Notes: generated by a model from the sequence alone, not told the origin. Counted from the stretch's first letter, positions 54,345 to 63,187 are shown. The stretch is DNA of 63,422 nucleotides from MWEH01 sp035409945 (GCA_035409945.1 DAONQC010000009.1:1-63422); one strand, 5' to 3'. Program-made: numbers and translations.

Positions 54345-55067
54345 ATGATGACTAATTTAGAAAAAACTTCAAAAACTAACACTCCCATACGTACACTAAT
54401 TGCTATTGGTGGTGGTGAGATTAGGTATAAAACTACTCTTCCTATTGACGAGTATATATCTAAACTTGCATATAACCATGCTGGTGAAAAAAGACCAGTT
54501 GGAGTGTTTATAGGAACGGCATCTCATGATAGTCTTCCATATTTTAACTCCTTTAGAAAAACCTACACCTCTAATTTTGACATTAAAGCAGACCTTGCGC
54601 TACTAACAAAAAAGGACGTACCTTTTGAAAAAATATGCAAAAAAATCGAAAACTCTAACCTTATCTACATAGGTGGTGGAGACACTCTGTTTATGCTAGA
54701 TGTGTGGAAGAAAACCGGTATGGATAAATTAATTATTGATGCGTACAATAGAGGAGTGCCTATTGCTGGACTTTCAGCTGGAGCAATTTGTTGGTTTTCT
54801 GATATGTATACGGATAGCGAAATGTTTACCGACCCCAACGGTACATATTCCCTTCATAAAGGCCTAGGATTTATCCCTGCATTAATGTCCCCTCACTACG
54901 ATGAAAGAAAAGAATTTGATGCTATTGCAACCACCTTTCCCATCCCTGCATATGCTGTTGAAAATAACGCAGCTATAGTATTTGAAAATGAAATATATAC
55001 TAAAACCCTTTCCTCTGGTGGCAAAGCCTTCCTCTTTCAAAACGGCATAAAAAAAGAACTCAACTAG
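54345..55067 (+). CDS. peptidase E-like (S51) protein
   Basis: A 240-residue protein of the type 1 glutamine amidotransferase-like/peptidase E family, known for aspartyl dipeptidase activity. LIAIGGGEIRY opens the fold (about 19-29), IYIGGGDTLFML follows, and the nucleophile serine is in IAGLSAGAICWF, about residues 145-156. GLGFIPALMSPHYDER matches the conserved His-containing segment. Two adjacent ATG codons (54345, 54348) follow AAGGATGATTT. The 5' end is duplicated twice upstream. The stop lies inside a bidirectional terminator shared with the convergent alaS. Confidence 0.88.
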   Translation: MMTNLEKTSKTNTPIRTLIAIGGGEIRYKTTLPIDEYISKLAYNHAGEKRPVGVFIGTASHDSLPYFNSFRKTYTSNFDIKADLALLTKKDVPFEKICKKIENSNLIYIGGGDTLFMLDVWKKTGMDKLIIDAYNRGVPIAGLSAGAICWFSDMYTDSEMFTDPNGTYSLHKGLGFIPALMSPHYDERKEFDAIATTFPIPAYAVENNAAIVFENEIYTKTLSSGGKAFLFQNGIKKELN

Positions 55068-55077
55068 GAGTTCTTTT
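55052..55077. terminator. bidirectional terminator between convergent genes
   Basis: Stem AGAACTC/GAGTTCT flanked by A and T runs. It overlaps the stop codon of the peptidase E gene and lies just past the end of alaS. Confidence 0.85.
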
Positions 55078-55099
55078 CCGTCTATTTTTATTGGTTAGT

Positions 55100-56863
55100 T
55101 TATTCTAACACCGCTCTTATTCGGCGGACGCCAGCTGATGAAGATTGCTCTTTTGTTATCTTGAAGGTTCCGAGATCTTTAGTGTTCGTTGCATGTGGTC
55201 CACCGCAAATTTCTTTACTAAAGTCACCTATTGAATATACCTTTACAACATCGCTGTATCTATCGCCAAAAGAACCTTCTGCGCCCTGCTGTCTTGCTTT
55301 TTCTACACTCATTTCATCACAAGTTATTGGTAGGTTTTGTTTTATAACGCTATTAACTTTATCTTCAACTGATTTGATTTCTTCTTCTGTTAAAGGTCTA
55401 TTAAAGTTAAAATCGAATCTTAATCTTTCGGCAGTTATATTAGAGCCTCTTTGAAAAATGCTGTTATCATTTAATACTTCCTTTAGTGCGGCTAAGAGGA
55501 GGTGTGTTGCGGTATGAAGTTTTGCAGTTTGCTCTCCTGCGTCAGCAAGCCCACCTTTAAATCTTTGCTCTGACCCTGCTTGTGATTTTTGCTGATGCTC
55601 TTTAAAACAGGCATCAAACCCTTCTTTATCTACAGTTATTCCGCTTTCTGCTGCGAGTTCTGTTGTTATCTCTATTGGAAAACCAAAAGTATCATACAGC
55701 CTAAATGCAGCCTTGCCACTAATTCTATTATTTTGAATGTACTTCTTTAGTTTTTCAAATTCAGCAAGTCCTCTACTTAATGTTTTATCAAAACGCTCAA
55801 TTTCTTTTTTTAGCTCATCTATAATCTTGTCTTTATTTTCTTCTATTTCTGGATATGCGGCTTTATATGTATCTATGTATAGATTAGATATTTCAACAAG
55901 CACATCTGGAGAAATTTCTATTTGTCTAGCAAACCTTAAGGCTCTTCTTATTAACCTTCTTAAGATATATCCTTGGTCTAGGTTAGATGGAGTGATTCCC
56001 TTTTCATCTCCTAGCATAAAGGTAGCCGTTCTTATGTGATCGGCAATTATCCTTTTTTCTTTTGTGGTATCTTTATCTATTGTTACAACTTTATCCAGTA
56101 GATTCATAACTGAAGTAAAGACATCTACTTCATATACCGACTCATATCCACCAAGTGTGAAAAGCATTCTTTCAAGCCCCATTCCAGTATCTACATTTTT
56201 TTGTTTTAAAGGCTCATACTTTCCCTCTGCGGTTTTGTTGTATTCCATAAAGACGTTATTCCAAATCTCTACATATTTACCGCAGTTGCAAGCTGGTGAA
56301 CAATCCTCACTACAATCTTCATCTCTAGTTATAATAAAAATTTCAGTATCTGGTCCGCATGGCCCAGTCGCACCTGCAGGTCCCCACCAATTGTGTTTTT
56401 TAGGTAGATAAAATATATTTTCTTCTTTAATACCAAGTTTTTTCCAACAATTAGCAGACACTTCATCTCTTGGAGCATCTTCATCTCCTTCAAAAACGCT
56501 TATCGCTATTTTATTGCTATCTATCTTTAATTCATTGACTAAAAACTCATAACTCATTTTTATGCTTTCTTCTTTGAAATAATCACCAAGCGACCAGTTC
56601 CCAAGCATCTCAAAGAAAGTACAATGAGTATTATCACCCACTTCATCAATATCGCCAGTTCTAATACATTTTTGTACATTAGTTAATCTTTTTCCTAGAG
56701 GATGTTTTTCTCCCATTAGATATGGAACTAAAGGATGCATGCCTGCAGTTGTGAATAATACGGTTGGGTCATTATCTGGAATTAAAGATGCACTCTTAAT
56801 TCTTGCATGACCATTTTTTACAAAGTATTGTATATATTTTTCTCTTAATTCAGAAGCTTTCAT
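55100..56863 (-). CDS. alaS: alanyl-tRNA synthetase, short form without the C-Ala domain
   Basis: A 587-residue class II synthetase that charges tRNA-Ala. The catalytic N-terminus has NDPTVLFTTAGMHPLVPYLMG, then FFEMLGNWSLGDYFKEE and NVDTGMGLERML. The editing domain is present with HTATHLLLAAL and CGGPHATNT, the H-x3-H and C-x3-H zinc ligands. The protein stops at SAGVRRIRAVLE, right after the editing domain, so it lacks the roughly 280-residue oligomerisation/C-Ala part of standard AlaRS. The ending is clean, with no downstream remnant, and short AlaRS forms are known in some bacteria. AGGATGAA precedes the ATG. No T-box leader fits in the 136-base upstream gap. Confidence 0.93.
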   Translation of the reverse strand: MKASELREKYIQYFVKNGHARIKSASLIPDNDPTVLFTTAGMHPLVPYLMGEKHPLGKRLTNVQKCIRTGDIDEVGDNTHCTFFEMLGNWSLGDYFKEESIKMSYEFLVNELKIDSNKIAISVFEGDEDAPRDEVSANCWKKLGIKEENIFYLPKKHNWWGPAGATGPCGPDTEIFIITRDEDCSEDCSPACNCGKYVEIWNNVFMEYNKTAEGKYEPLKQKNVDTGMGLERMLFTLGGYESVYEVDVFTSVMNLLDKVVTIDKDTTKEKRIIADHIRTATFMLGDEKGITPSNLDQGYILRRLIRRALRFARQIEISPDVLVEISNLYIDTYKAAYPEIEENKDKIIDELKKEIERFDKTLSRGLAEFEKLKKYIQNNRISGKAAFRLYDTFGFPIEITTELAAESGITVDKEGFDACFKEHQQKSQAGSEQRFKGGLADAGEQTAKLHTATHLLLAALKEVLNDNSIFQRGSNITAERLRFDFNFNRPLTEEEIKSVEDKVNSVIKQNLPITCDEMSVEKARQQGAEGSFGDRYSDVVKVYSIGDFSKEICGGPHATNTKDLGTFKITKEQSSSAGVRRIRAVLE

Positions 56864-56999
56864 TTCATCCTCATCTGTTTATTTATTAATATTTATTCCG
56901 TTTTTGCTCAACTCTTATATAGTTATTCTTATGTGCCTTTTTTATTTATCATTGGTAATCATATCTAAATCAATGTTGAAGTTTCCAGTCTGTTTTTAA

Positions 57000-58205
57000 C
57001 TAATTAGTGCGCAAAAATCTTTCCATGAACTTTTCGCCGCTTTGTAACATTTTGCCATTTAGGGCTTCTCTTTCAGTATATTTAGATATCTTTTTGCGTT
57101 CTTTTTCGCTGTTGTATATTATGTATGGAACGGCTTCAGATGAATGTGTTTTTAGTATTAGTGGAGTTGCATGGTCTGGTAAAACTGCCATTTTGAAGGG
57201 CTCATTAAGTCCTTGTAAATACTTATACATTTCACCTACTACATAGTCTACTCTTTCTATTGCTGCTATCTTTAATGAGGCATTCCCTTGATGACCTGCT
57301 TCGTCTGGTGCTTCTAGATGTATGAAGACAAAATCTGTGCCATTTTCAAATAGTTTCTTTGCAGCCTCTATTTTTCCATCCCAATTGGTATACACTGTTC
57401 CAGTTGCCCCTATTACATTTGGTGTTAACATGCCTGTTCCAACGCCTATACCTTTTAGTAAATCCACAGCAGATACCACTCCACCTTTAAGTCCGTATTT
57501 ATCATAAAAAGACGGCAGGTTTGGCTTTGTGCCTGCTCCCCAGAACCAAAGATGTGTAGCTTGGTTTAGCCCAGCTCTTTCTCTTCTTTTGTTTACAGGA
57601 TGGTCTTTAAGTATTTTACCAGATTCGTTTATGAGGTTTATAAAATCGTTACATCCTACGCCTGATGGGAGTTTCTTCTCTATTACTTCACCCGTTATAT
57701 CATGTGGAGGACAAAAAACTGTTTGTAGCCCATTTTTTGCTGAAACTAAACAGTGTCTATAACTGACGCCAGCGTAAAAAGTATATTCATCACTTCCTAG
57801 CTCCTTTTGTATAGTTTTCATTATCTCTTGAGATTCTTTTGTGGTGATTTCACCTGCGCTATAATCTATCATCGACTTTTTCTCAAAAGGTTCATCGCTT
57901 GATAATGTAACTAAGTTAGTCCTTATCGCCACATCAGTGTCTCTTAAATTGACCCCTATTGCTAAAGCTTCAAGTGGAGATCTTCCAGTATAATATTTTG
58001 CGGGATTAAATCCTAAAACAGATAAATTTGCGATATCACTGCCTGGCTTCATTCCATTAGGAATAGTCTTGACTCTACCAAGTTCTCCCTTGCTTGCAAG
58101 CATATCCATATTGGGAATACTCGCTACCTCAAGCGGAGTTTTATTACCCAGTTCACTCCCTGGCCTATCTGCCATTCCATCGCCTAATACTATTAAATAT
58201 TTCAT
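57000..58205 (-). CDS. apgM: 2,3-bisphosphoglycerate-independent phosphoglycerate mutase (ApgM type)
   Basis: A 401-residue alkaline-phosphatase-superfamily mutase that interconverts 3- and 2-phosphoglycerate. MKYLIVLGDGMADRP holds the first metal-binding Asp. GSDIANLSVLGFNP contains the catalytic serine (about residues 55-68), followed by YYTGRSPLEA. FVFIHLEAPDEAGHQG (about 300-315) and AVLPDHATP (about 350) supply further metal ligands. The length and motif set match the archaeal-type ApgM, not GpmI. The ATG at 58205 follows GGAG; the longer frame to 58256 has no ribosome site. The tandem array at 58241-58829 starts in its promoter region. Confidence 0.92.
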   Translation of the reverse strand: MKYLIVLGDGMADRPGSELGNKTPLEVASIPNMDMLASKGELGRVKTIPNGMKPGSDIANLSVLGFNPAKYYTGRSPLEALAIGVNLRDTDVAIRTNLVTLSSDEPFEKKSMIDYSAGEITTKESQEIMKTIQKELGSDEYTFYAGVSYRHCLVSAKNGLQTVFCPPHDITGEVIEKKLPSGVGCNDFINLINESGKILKDHPVNKRRERAGLNQATHLWFWGAGTKPNLPSFYDKYGLKGGVVSAVDLLKGIGVGTGMLTPNVIGATGTVYTNWDGKIEAAKKLFENGTDFVFIHLEAPDEAGHQGNASLKIAAIERVDYVVGEMYKYLQGLNEPFKMAVLPDHATPLILKTHSSEAVPYIIYNSEKERKKISKYTEREALNGKMLQSGEKFMERFLRTN

Positions 58206-58240
58206 GTGTATTTCTCCATTTAAAGTATTATATACTAATA

Positions 58241-58829
58241 TTTCTTTTTTAGTCAAAGAACTAGCATTGTATGCCCATTAATGTCTTGACTTTCTGAACA
58301 ATTAACCAATAACTGCAATACATCTTTATCTGCTAAAGTAAACTAGTGAACTCTTTGTTTTTACCCAAAGAAGTAACATCGTATGTCAATTTTTGACTGA
58401 GCTTTCTATACAACCAACTAACAATTGCAATCCATCTTTATCTGCTAGAGTAAACCGCCGAGCCCTTTGTTTTTACCCAAAGAAGTAACATCGTATGTCA
58501 ATTTTTGACTGAGCTTTCTATACAACCAACTAACAATTGCAATCCATCTTTATCTGCTAGAGTAAACCGCCGAGCCCTTTGTTTTTACCCAAACAACTTA
58601 CATTGCATACCTTTTCGACTGGGTTTTCTATATAAACAATCAATAACGAAACTCTATATCCTAATGTTTAAGTCCAACAATTGAACTCTTTTTTCAAAGG
58701 AGCAGTATTGTATGCCGATTTTTGACTACATTATCTTTACTAGCAATTAATAACGAAACGCTATATATCCTTCTACCCGAACAAGCAATTGAGCTGTTTG
58801 TTTTTCTTTACTAAATAGTTATATGTTGC
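58241..58829. repeat. six-unit tandem array, 108-113 bp period, between divergent genes
   Basis: Units begin at about 58241, 58354, 58466, 58578, 58689 and 58797. Each begins TTTGTTTTTACCCAAAGAAG or a diverged form, continues GTATGTCAATTTTTGAC, and ends CAATCCATCTTTATCTGCTA. Units two and three (58354 and 58466) are almost identical over about 112 bases, while the outer ones have diverged. The array fills the whole apgM-transporter gap, so both divergent promoters must lie in or beside it. Confidence 0.92.
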
Positions 58830-58902
58830 TAATATTTTTTTGAGGGAGTTATGAGGTTTATCCTTATTAAATATTGATTTAGACAAGTTTTTTGGAGATT
58901 TT

Positions 58903-60594
58903 ATGAGCGCTTTAGATTATGTATATGCGGTATTTTTGTTTTTAGCTGGAGTTGGAGTTTTTTTATACGGAATAAATTTAATGGGAGATTCTTTGGAAAT
59001 ACTAGCTGGGAAAAACCTAAAAAAGATGTTTTCCAAGACTGATAATAGTATTTTTGCTGGACTGGGCATAGGTCTTGTAACCACATCAGTTATACAAAGT
59101 TCGTCTGCCGTAACAGTTATGGCTGTGGGGTTTGTTAACGCTGGATTTATGTCCCTACTACAAGCAACTGGTATTATATTCGGAGCAAACATTGGAACTA
59201 CCGTTACTGCACAATTAATGGCGCTTGGACTAGGTGGGGTTTCTAGCATTAACTTATCTATATTCTTTGCCTCACTAGCAGGAATTGGTGCTTTTATGCT
59301 TCTTGCTAAAAAAGAAATGGTTCAAAAAGTTGGTAAAGTGCTTGTTGGCTTTGGCATTCTATTTGTTGGCTTGATTGTAATGGGCGACAGTACAAAAACT
59401 TTTGCTAAAAGCGAAGCCGTCCTTAATTTTATGTCAGTCGTTAAAAACCCCCTATTACTGCTTTTGGTAGGGGTTGGTGTCACCGCTGTCATTCAAAGTT
59501 CTAGCGCGTTTTCAGGTATTGTTCTAGCTATGACTTCGTCTGGGATGATATCTTTCGATCAAGGACTATACATGATTATCGGCTCTAATATCGGCACTTG
59601 TATAACAGCATTAATTGCATCTATTGGAACTAGCACAAATGCAAAGCGTGTTGCTATAATCCACGTTTTGTTTAACACCATTGGAGCCCTTCTTTTTATG
59701 ATAACAGACCTGTTTGCTCATTATGGGGATTTACTAGCAAGAGTCTTTCCTTCACCCCAAACAAGAATCGCCATGGCTCATACGTTTTTTAATGTAGGGG
59801 CAGTTATACTACTACTTCCTTTTGCAAAACTTATTGTAAAAATATCACAAAAAATCATCCCTGATAAAGGTGCTGTTTACGATGATTTAGGAAAGCGTTT
59901 TTATTTCCTTGATTACAATCTACTAAAAACACCTTCTCTCGCCATAGCGCAAGCCAATCGTGAAATTTCCCATATGCTACGCATGTCCATACAAAACTAT
60001 AGACTGGCTATGGAAGCCTTGATTAATGGTGACACCACAGTAAAAGATGCATTTTTTAGAACCGAAGATATAATAAACTACTTGAATATTGAAATAACTA
60101 AGTTTTTATCAAAACTATCTAGCTTAGAAATTACTGAAAACGACCACACCTTTATCTCTGCATCCTACCATATACTATCTGACATTGAGCGGATTGGAGA
60201 CCATGCTGTTAACATCCTTGAATTTGCACTAAAAGCAGAACAATCTGAAATCACCTTTTCAGACGATGGCAAGGAAGAAATGAAAGAAATGCTGAAAGAA
60301 ATAACTACTATGTATGAACTTTGTGGTCAGATATATGATTCTAGAAACCTATCGTCTGCAAAACTTGTTTTTGAGCATGAGGATGTTGTTGATGCTCTAA
60401 AAGACACAATGGGTATAAACCACATACAGAGACTATCTGAAGGCTCCTGCACTCCTGAAGCTGGTGCGATTTATTTAAATCTTGCAAGCAACTGTGAACG
60501 TGTTGGCGATCACTTAAAAAACATTGTAGTCCTAGTTGGTCAATACTCATTATCTAAAGCAAAAGCTCAGGTTCTACGCCAAAAAGCATCATAA
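58903..60594 (+). CDS. Na/phosphate cotransporter family protein with PhoU-like C-terminus
   Basis: A 563-residue membrane protein of the NptA/Na-Pi family, which imports phosphate with sodium. Two inverted copies of the signature are clear: TSVIQSSSAVTVMAVGFVNAG (about 60-80) and TAVIQSSSAFSGIVLAMTSSG (about 196-216). IIFGANIGTTVTA and MIIGSNIGTCITA follow the respective repeats. Eight or more hydrophobic segments lie before residue 330. The C-terminal 200 residues are soluble, helical and PhoU-like (SYHILSDIERIGDHAVNILE, NLASNCERVGDHLKN). TTTGGAG precedes the ATG. Confidence 0.93.
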   Translation: MSALDYVYAVFLFLAGVGVFLYGINLMGDSLEILAGKNLKKMFSKTDNSIFAGLGIGLVTTSVIQSSSAVTVMAVGFVNAGFMSLLQATGIIFGANIGTTVTAQLMALGLGGVSSINLSIFFASLAGIGAFMLLAKKEMVQKVGKVLVGFGILFVGLIVMGDSTKTFAKSEAVLNFMSVVKNPLLLLLVGVGVTAVIQSSSAFSGIVLAMTSSGMISFDQGLYMIIGSNIGTCITALIASIGTSTNAKRVAIIHVLFNTIGALLFMITDLFAHYGDLLARVFPSPQTRIAMAHTFFNVGAVILLLPFAKLIVKISQKIIPDKGAVYDDLGKRFYFLDYNLLKTPSLAIAQANREISHMLRMSIQNYRLAMEALINGDTTVKDAFFRTEDIINYLNIEITKFLSKLSSLEITENDHTFISASYHILSDIERIGDHAVNILEFALKAEQSEITFSDDGKEEMKEMLKEITTMYELCGQIYDSRNLSSAKLVFEHEDVVDALKDTMGINHIQRLSEGSCTPEAGAIYLNLASNCERVGDHLKNIVVLVGQYSLSKAKAQVLRQKAS

Positions 60595-60693
60595 TATAAC
60601 TTATTTGTCCACCGTGCATTTCGCAGACAGCTAGCTATGGCTAAGTTGCAACTAACACTCTCAACGGACTTATCTCTATTATTATGTAATTTA

Positions 60694-60722
60694 TTGACAG
60701 TGTTTTTTAAAAATGATAGTAT
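60694..60722 (+). promoter_or_regulatory. promoter of tRNA-Ser
   Basis: TTGACA, 17-base spacer, TAGTAT, 37 bases before the tRNA 5' end. Confidence 0.75.
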
Positions 60723-60759
60723 TTATAAACTGTTTACCGACAGCATTTATAATTCCTTT

Positions 60760-60850
60760 GGAGAAGTACCCAAGAGGTCGAAGGGGCTCCCCTGCTAAGG
60801 GAGTAGTACTGTAAAAGGTAGCGTGGGTTCAAATCCCACCTTCTCCGCCA
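60760..60850 (+). tRNA. tRNA-Ser (anticodon GCT)
   Basis: A 91-base class II tRNA with CCA encoded. The acceptor stem is GGAGAAG/CTTCTCC. The anticodon loop CTGCTAA gives GCT, reading AGC/AGU. A long variable arm follows and the T loop is GGTTCAAATCC. A terminator follows at once. Confidence 0.97.
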
Positions 60851-60852
60851 CA

Positions 60853-60872
60853 AGCCCGAAAGGGCTTTTTTA
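60853..60872 (+). terminator. terminator of tRNA-Ser
   Basis: Stem AGCCC-gaaa-GGGCT followed by six T. Confidence 0.92.
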
Positions 60873-60981
60873 TTGCTTTACTCTCTAACCTTTTATACTC
60901 ACTGTGTATATGAGTTGTATTTACATGATAACTTATACGCAACGAAATATTGATGCTTTTTTGCAATATTTTTTAAAAACT

Positions 60982-61011
60982 GTTGCAATTATGCAACGGT
61001 TGTTTTATAAT
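60982..61011 (+). promoter_or_regulatory. promoter with overlapping palindromic operator of the repressor gene
   Basis: TTGCAA (60983-60988), 17 bases, TATAAT (61006-61011). The palindrome GTTGCA-ATTA-TGCAAC (60982-60997) covers the -35 box, and an extra half site TTGCAA lies at 60961. This is the layout expected for self-repression by the XRE/S24 protein just downstream. Confidence 0.75.
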
Positions 61012-61031
61012 ACTACTATGAGGTGGATATT

Positions 61032-61700
61032 ATGGATACAAGAAAGATAATAAAAGATAAACGGAAAGAGTTATCTCTAAGCTTACAACAACTTGCTGAT
61101 TTAGTCGGCGTCAGTAAAACAACTATAATGCGTTGGGAAAATGGTGATATAGCCAATATGGGCCGTGACAAGATACAAAAACTAGCGACTGCACTAAGCA
61201 TATCTCCCACTCTTCTCATGGGGTGGGATGTTAGGTATAATTCACTTGATGCAGAAACCGTTCCGGAAATACCAGGCTCAATAGCTCTTTCTGGACTAAC
61301 CGTAGAATACCCGATTCTCTCTGAAATAAGAACTGGATATGGTGGAGACCCAGTAGAAATTGACTCTGGAGAAAACATTTCCCTCCCTAAAGAGTTTGTA
61401 AAAGGCAATCCAAATAACTATTTTGTCATCCGTGCTAAAGGCGATAGTATGTATCCTAAAATCGTAGATGGCGATTATATACTAGTACGCAGACAAGATA
61501 GTGTAGATAGTGGCAGTACCGCAGTTATCCTCTACAATGACAGAGAAGCTTCCATAAAGAGAGTAAACTATATTAGTGGCGAAAATTGGATTGAACTCGA
61601 ACCTTTTAACAGGCTTTATCCACCTATAAAACTGTCTGGTCAAGACCTAAAGCAGTGCCGCGTGTTAGGACAAGTTAAAAAACTTATTAGAGATTTTTAA
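61032..61700 (+). CDS. phage-type repressor: XRE DNA-binding domain plus S24 (LexA-like) peptidase
   Basis: A 222-residue CI-like repressor. A helix-turn-helix (LSLQQLADLVGVSKTTIMRWENG) lies in the first 40 residues. A linker follows, then an S24 domain with the catalytic serine in AKGDSMYPKIVDGDYILV (near residue 140) and lysine in EASIKRVNYI (near 180). Such proteins repress lytic or mobile genes until RecA filaments trigger self-cleavage. ATG at 61032 is chosen because AGGTGG lies five bases upstream; the GTG at 61023 overlaps that site. Next to a tRNA gene and a toxin-antitoxin pair, it suggests a mobile-element boundary. Confidence 0.9.
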   Translation: MDTRKIIKDKRKELSLSLQQLADLVGVSKTTIMRWENGDIANMGRDKIQKLATALSISPTLLMGWDVRYNSLDAETVPEIPGSIALSGLTVEYPILSEIRTGYGGDPVEIDSGENISLPKEFVKGNPNNYFVIRAKGDSMYPKIVDGDYILVRRQDSVDSGSTAVILYNDREASIKRVNYISGENWIELEPFNRLYPPIKLSGQDLKQCRVLGQVKKLIRDF

Positions 61701-61763
61701 AGTGCATAAAAGCAACATTTATTCATTTTTGTTGAAAAAAAGTTGAACTTTAATAAACAGTTG

Positions 61764-61815
61764 TTGACAGTTTATATAATGTGTAATAAAATTAAAATGT
61801 CCTAAAAAATAGGAC
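61764..61815 (+). promoter_or_regulatory. promoter and palindromic operator of the toxin-antitoxin pair
   Basis: TTGACA (61764-61769), 17-base spacer, TAAAAT (61787-61792). The inverted repeat GTCCTA-aaaaa-TAGGAC (61799-61815) sits at the expected start of transcription. The antitoxin's DNA-binding domain is a likely ligand. Confidence 0.8.
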
Positions 61816-61825
61816 TAGGGAAGGC

Positions 61826-62263
61826 ATGATGCAATCAAACAAGAAGGATTTTCAAGTTGTATACGACCATGCTATTATAGACAAAAACTTCGGTCCTTAT
61901 TCGCCTTTTAATTTGAAAAAGGATTTAAAAGACATATCAGAGAGCGAAGCAATAGAAATGTCCAAAGCTATAGCTGCAGAATTAAAAACAGGACCAGGTC
62001 GCCCTACTTATCAAGTACTACACACAAGCCCGCTTAATATAAAAATAACGTATGCGAAGATACGCTGTAGAGACAGATCTCGTAGTGCAGGAAAATCAAA
62101 AGGATGGAGATGTATAGTTTTAATAGATAATATAAACTCTATAGGCTTTGTATTACATGTTTTTTCTCATAGAGACAAAGATAATATATCACAAAACGAG
62201 CACAACGCTTTAAGAAGAGTCGTTGAAGAGTATATAAAAGCAGTGTCAAGGTACAGTAATTGA
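61826..62263 (+). CDS. probable RelE/HigB-like toxin
   Basis: A 145-residue protein with no certain motif. The C-terminal half (GWRCIVLIDNINSIGFVLHVFSHRDKDNISQNEHNALRRVVEEYIKA) follows the RelE/HigB pattern. That pattern is an Arg-rich strand, a central hydrophobic strand, a K/H-rich strand and a final helix opened by N-E. It would cleave mRNA on ribosomes. Position supports this: it is first of two genes, with an XRE antitoxin starting 14 bases after its stop, a shared promoter and a palindromic operator. AGGGAAGG precedes the ATG. Confidence 0.65.
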   Translation: MMQSNKKDFQVVYDHAIIDKNFGPYSPFNLKKDLKDISESEAIEMSKAIAAELKTGPGRPTYQVLHTSPLNIKITYAKIRCRDRSRSAGKSKGWRCIVLIDNINSIGFVLHVFSHRDKDNISQNEHNALRRVVEEYIKAVSRYSN

Positions 62264-62277
62264 AGGAGGATATGGTT

Positions 62278-62679
62278 ATGATTAATGTAAAAGAGTTAAT
62301 GACAGCTAAACGAGTAGAGGTTTCATATGCAATTATTGATGTAGATGGTAATTTTGTTAGAAATTTTCGCAAGGATAATGGACTTACTCAATTAGAGTTA
62401 TCTCATATTTTAGGCATATCTAAAAAAACAGTAGAAAAATGGGAACAAAAAAATTGTAAGGTGGGTGGAAGCTCAGCCGTACTGCTTACACTACTTGCCA
62501 ACAATAAAAACTTGCTTGAACAACTCTACTCAGTAAAATGTTATAAAAGAGGAGAGGAGTCTGAAAGAGATTTCACCCCCATTCCTACAGCAAACACAAA
62601 GGTTATACCACGTACCAAACCCTCTATTACAGAAGAAGGAAGGCTTACTATTAGTACAACCAATTCTGCTATAGATTAG
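62278..62679 (+). CDS. XRE-family antitoxin
   Basis: A 133-residue protein with a central helix-turn-helix (FRKDNGLTQLELSHILGISKKTVEKWEQ, about residues 25-52). Next is SSAVLLTLLANNKNLLEQLY, the arrangement seen in NadS/HigA-like antitoxins, where the helix after the HTH ends in an LL pattern. The C-tail is unstructured and Thr/Pro-rich. AAGGAGG is eight bases before the ATG at 62278; upstream ATG/TTG choices crowd that site. It is translated right after the toxin gene. Confidence 0.78.
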   Translation: MINVKELMTAKRVEVSYAIIDVDGNFVRNFRKDNGLTQLELSHILGISKKTVEKWEQKNCKVGGSSAVLLTLLANNKNLLEQLYSVKCYKRGEESERDFTPIPTANTKVIPRTKPSITEEGRLTISTTNSAID

Positions 62680-62842
62680 GTCATTCTTGGCAGTTCTCTG
62701 TGATTGAAGTAAGGTAAAGTATTGACGTTTTGTAGCCATGTATGTTAAACCTTGTAGAGTAGTTTCAACTCGTTTTATGATGTTTATGACACAGTTATAT
62801 GAAGTTTAGTAATGGTGTTTTTTTGTTTTGTGGAGGTACAAC

Positions 62843-63187
62843 ATGAGTAAACCAACATATGCTATTCATCCAGGTGTCTTTATACGTAAATATTTGAAGA
62901 TGGATAATTTAAGGCAATCTGACCTAGCAGAGAAAACTGGCATACATAGGTCTATGTTAAATGAAATAATAAATGGAAAGCGTTCTATTACTCTTAATAC
63001 TGCTTATAATCTAGAAAAAGCATTCGATTTCCCTGCCACATATTGGATAGAACTTCAAGCTCGATATGATAAGCGCATTCAAGAACTAGCATCCCCTACG
63101 CAAATAAGCGCTGGATACTTTGTGACAGAAGATCCAGGGTCCGATGCAAGCGTCCATACAACAAAGGTTTTGCCCGCCGAGCAATAA
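62843..63187 (+). CDS. HigA-family antitoxin-like regulator, without an adjacent toxin
   Basis: A 114-residue protein beginning MSKPTYAIHPGVFIRKYL. IHPGV...L is the HigA/VapI signature, followed by an HTH (LRQSDLAEKTGIHRSMLNEIINGKRSIT) and ALDFP-type FDFPATYWIELQARYD. GGAGG precedes the ATG at 62843. HigA is normally paired with a HigB toxin directly upstream; here the upstream gap (62680-62842) has no frame for one. It may be an orphan or part of a longer cluster beyond the window. Confidence 0.85.
   Translation: MSKPTYAIHPGVFIRKYLKMDNLRQSDLAEKTGIHRSMLNEIINGKRSITLNTAYNLEKAFDFPATYWIELQARYDKRIQELASPTQISAGYFVTEDPGSDASVHTTKVLPAEQ

Noticed and set aside
58241..58829. CRISPR array
   Set aside because: Units of about 112 bases are similar along their full length with no constant-repeat/unique-spacer structure, and no cas genes are present.
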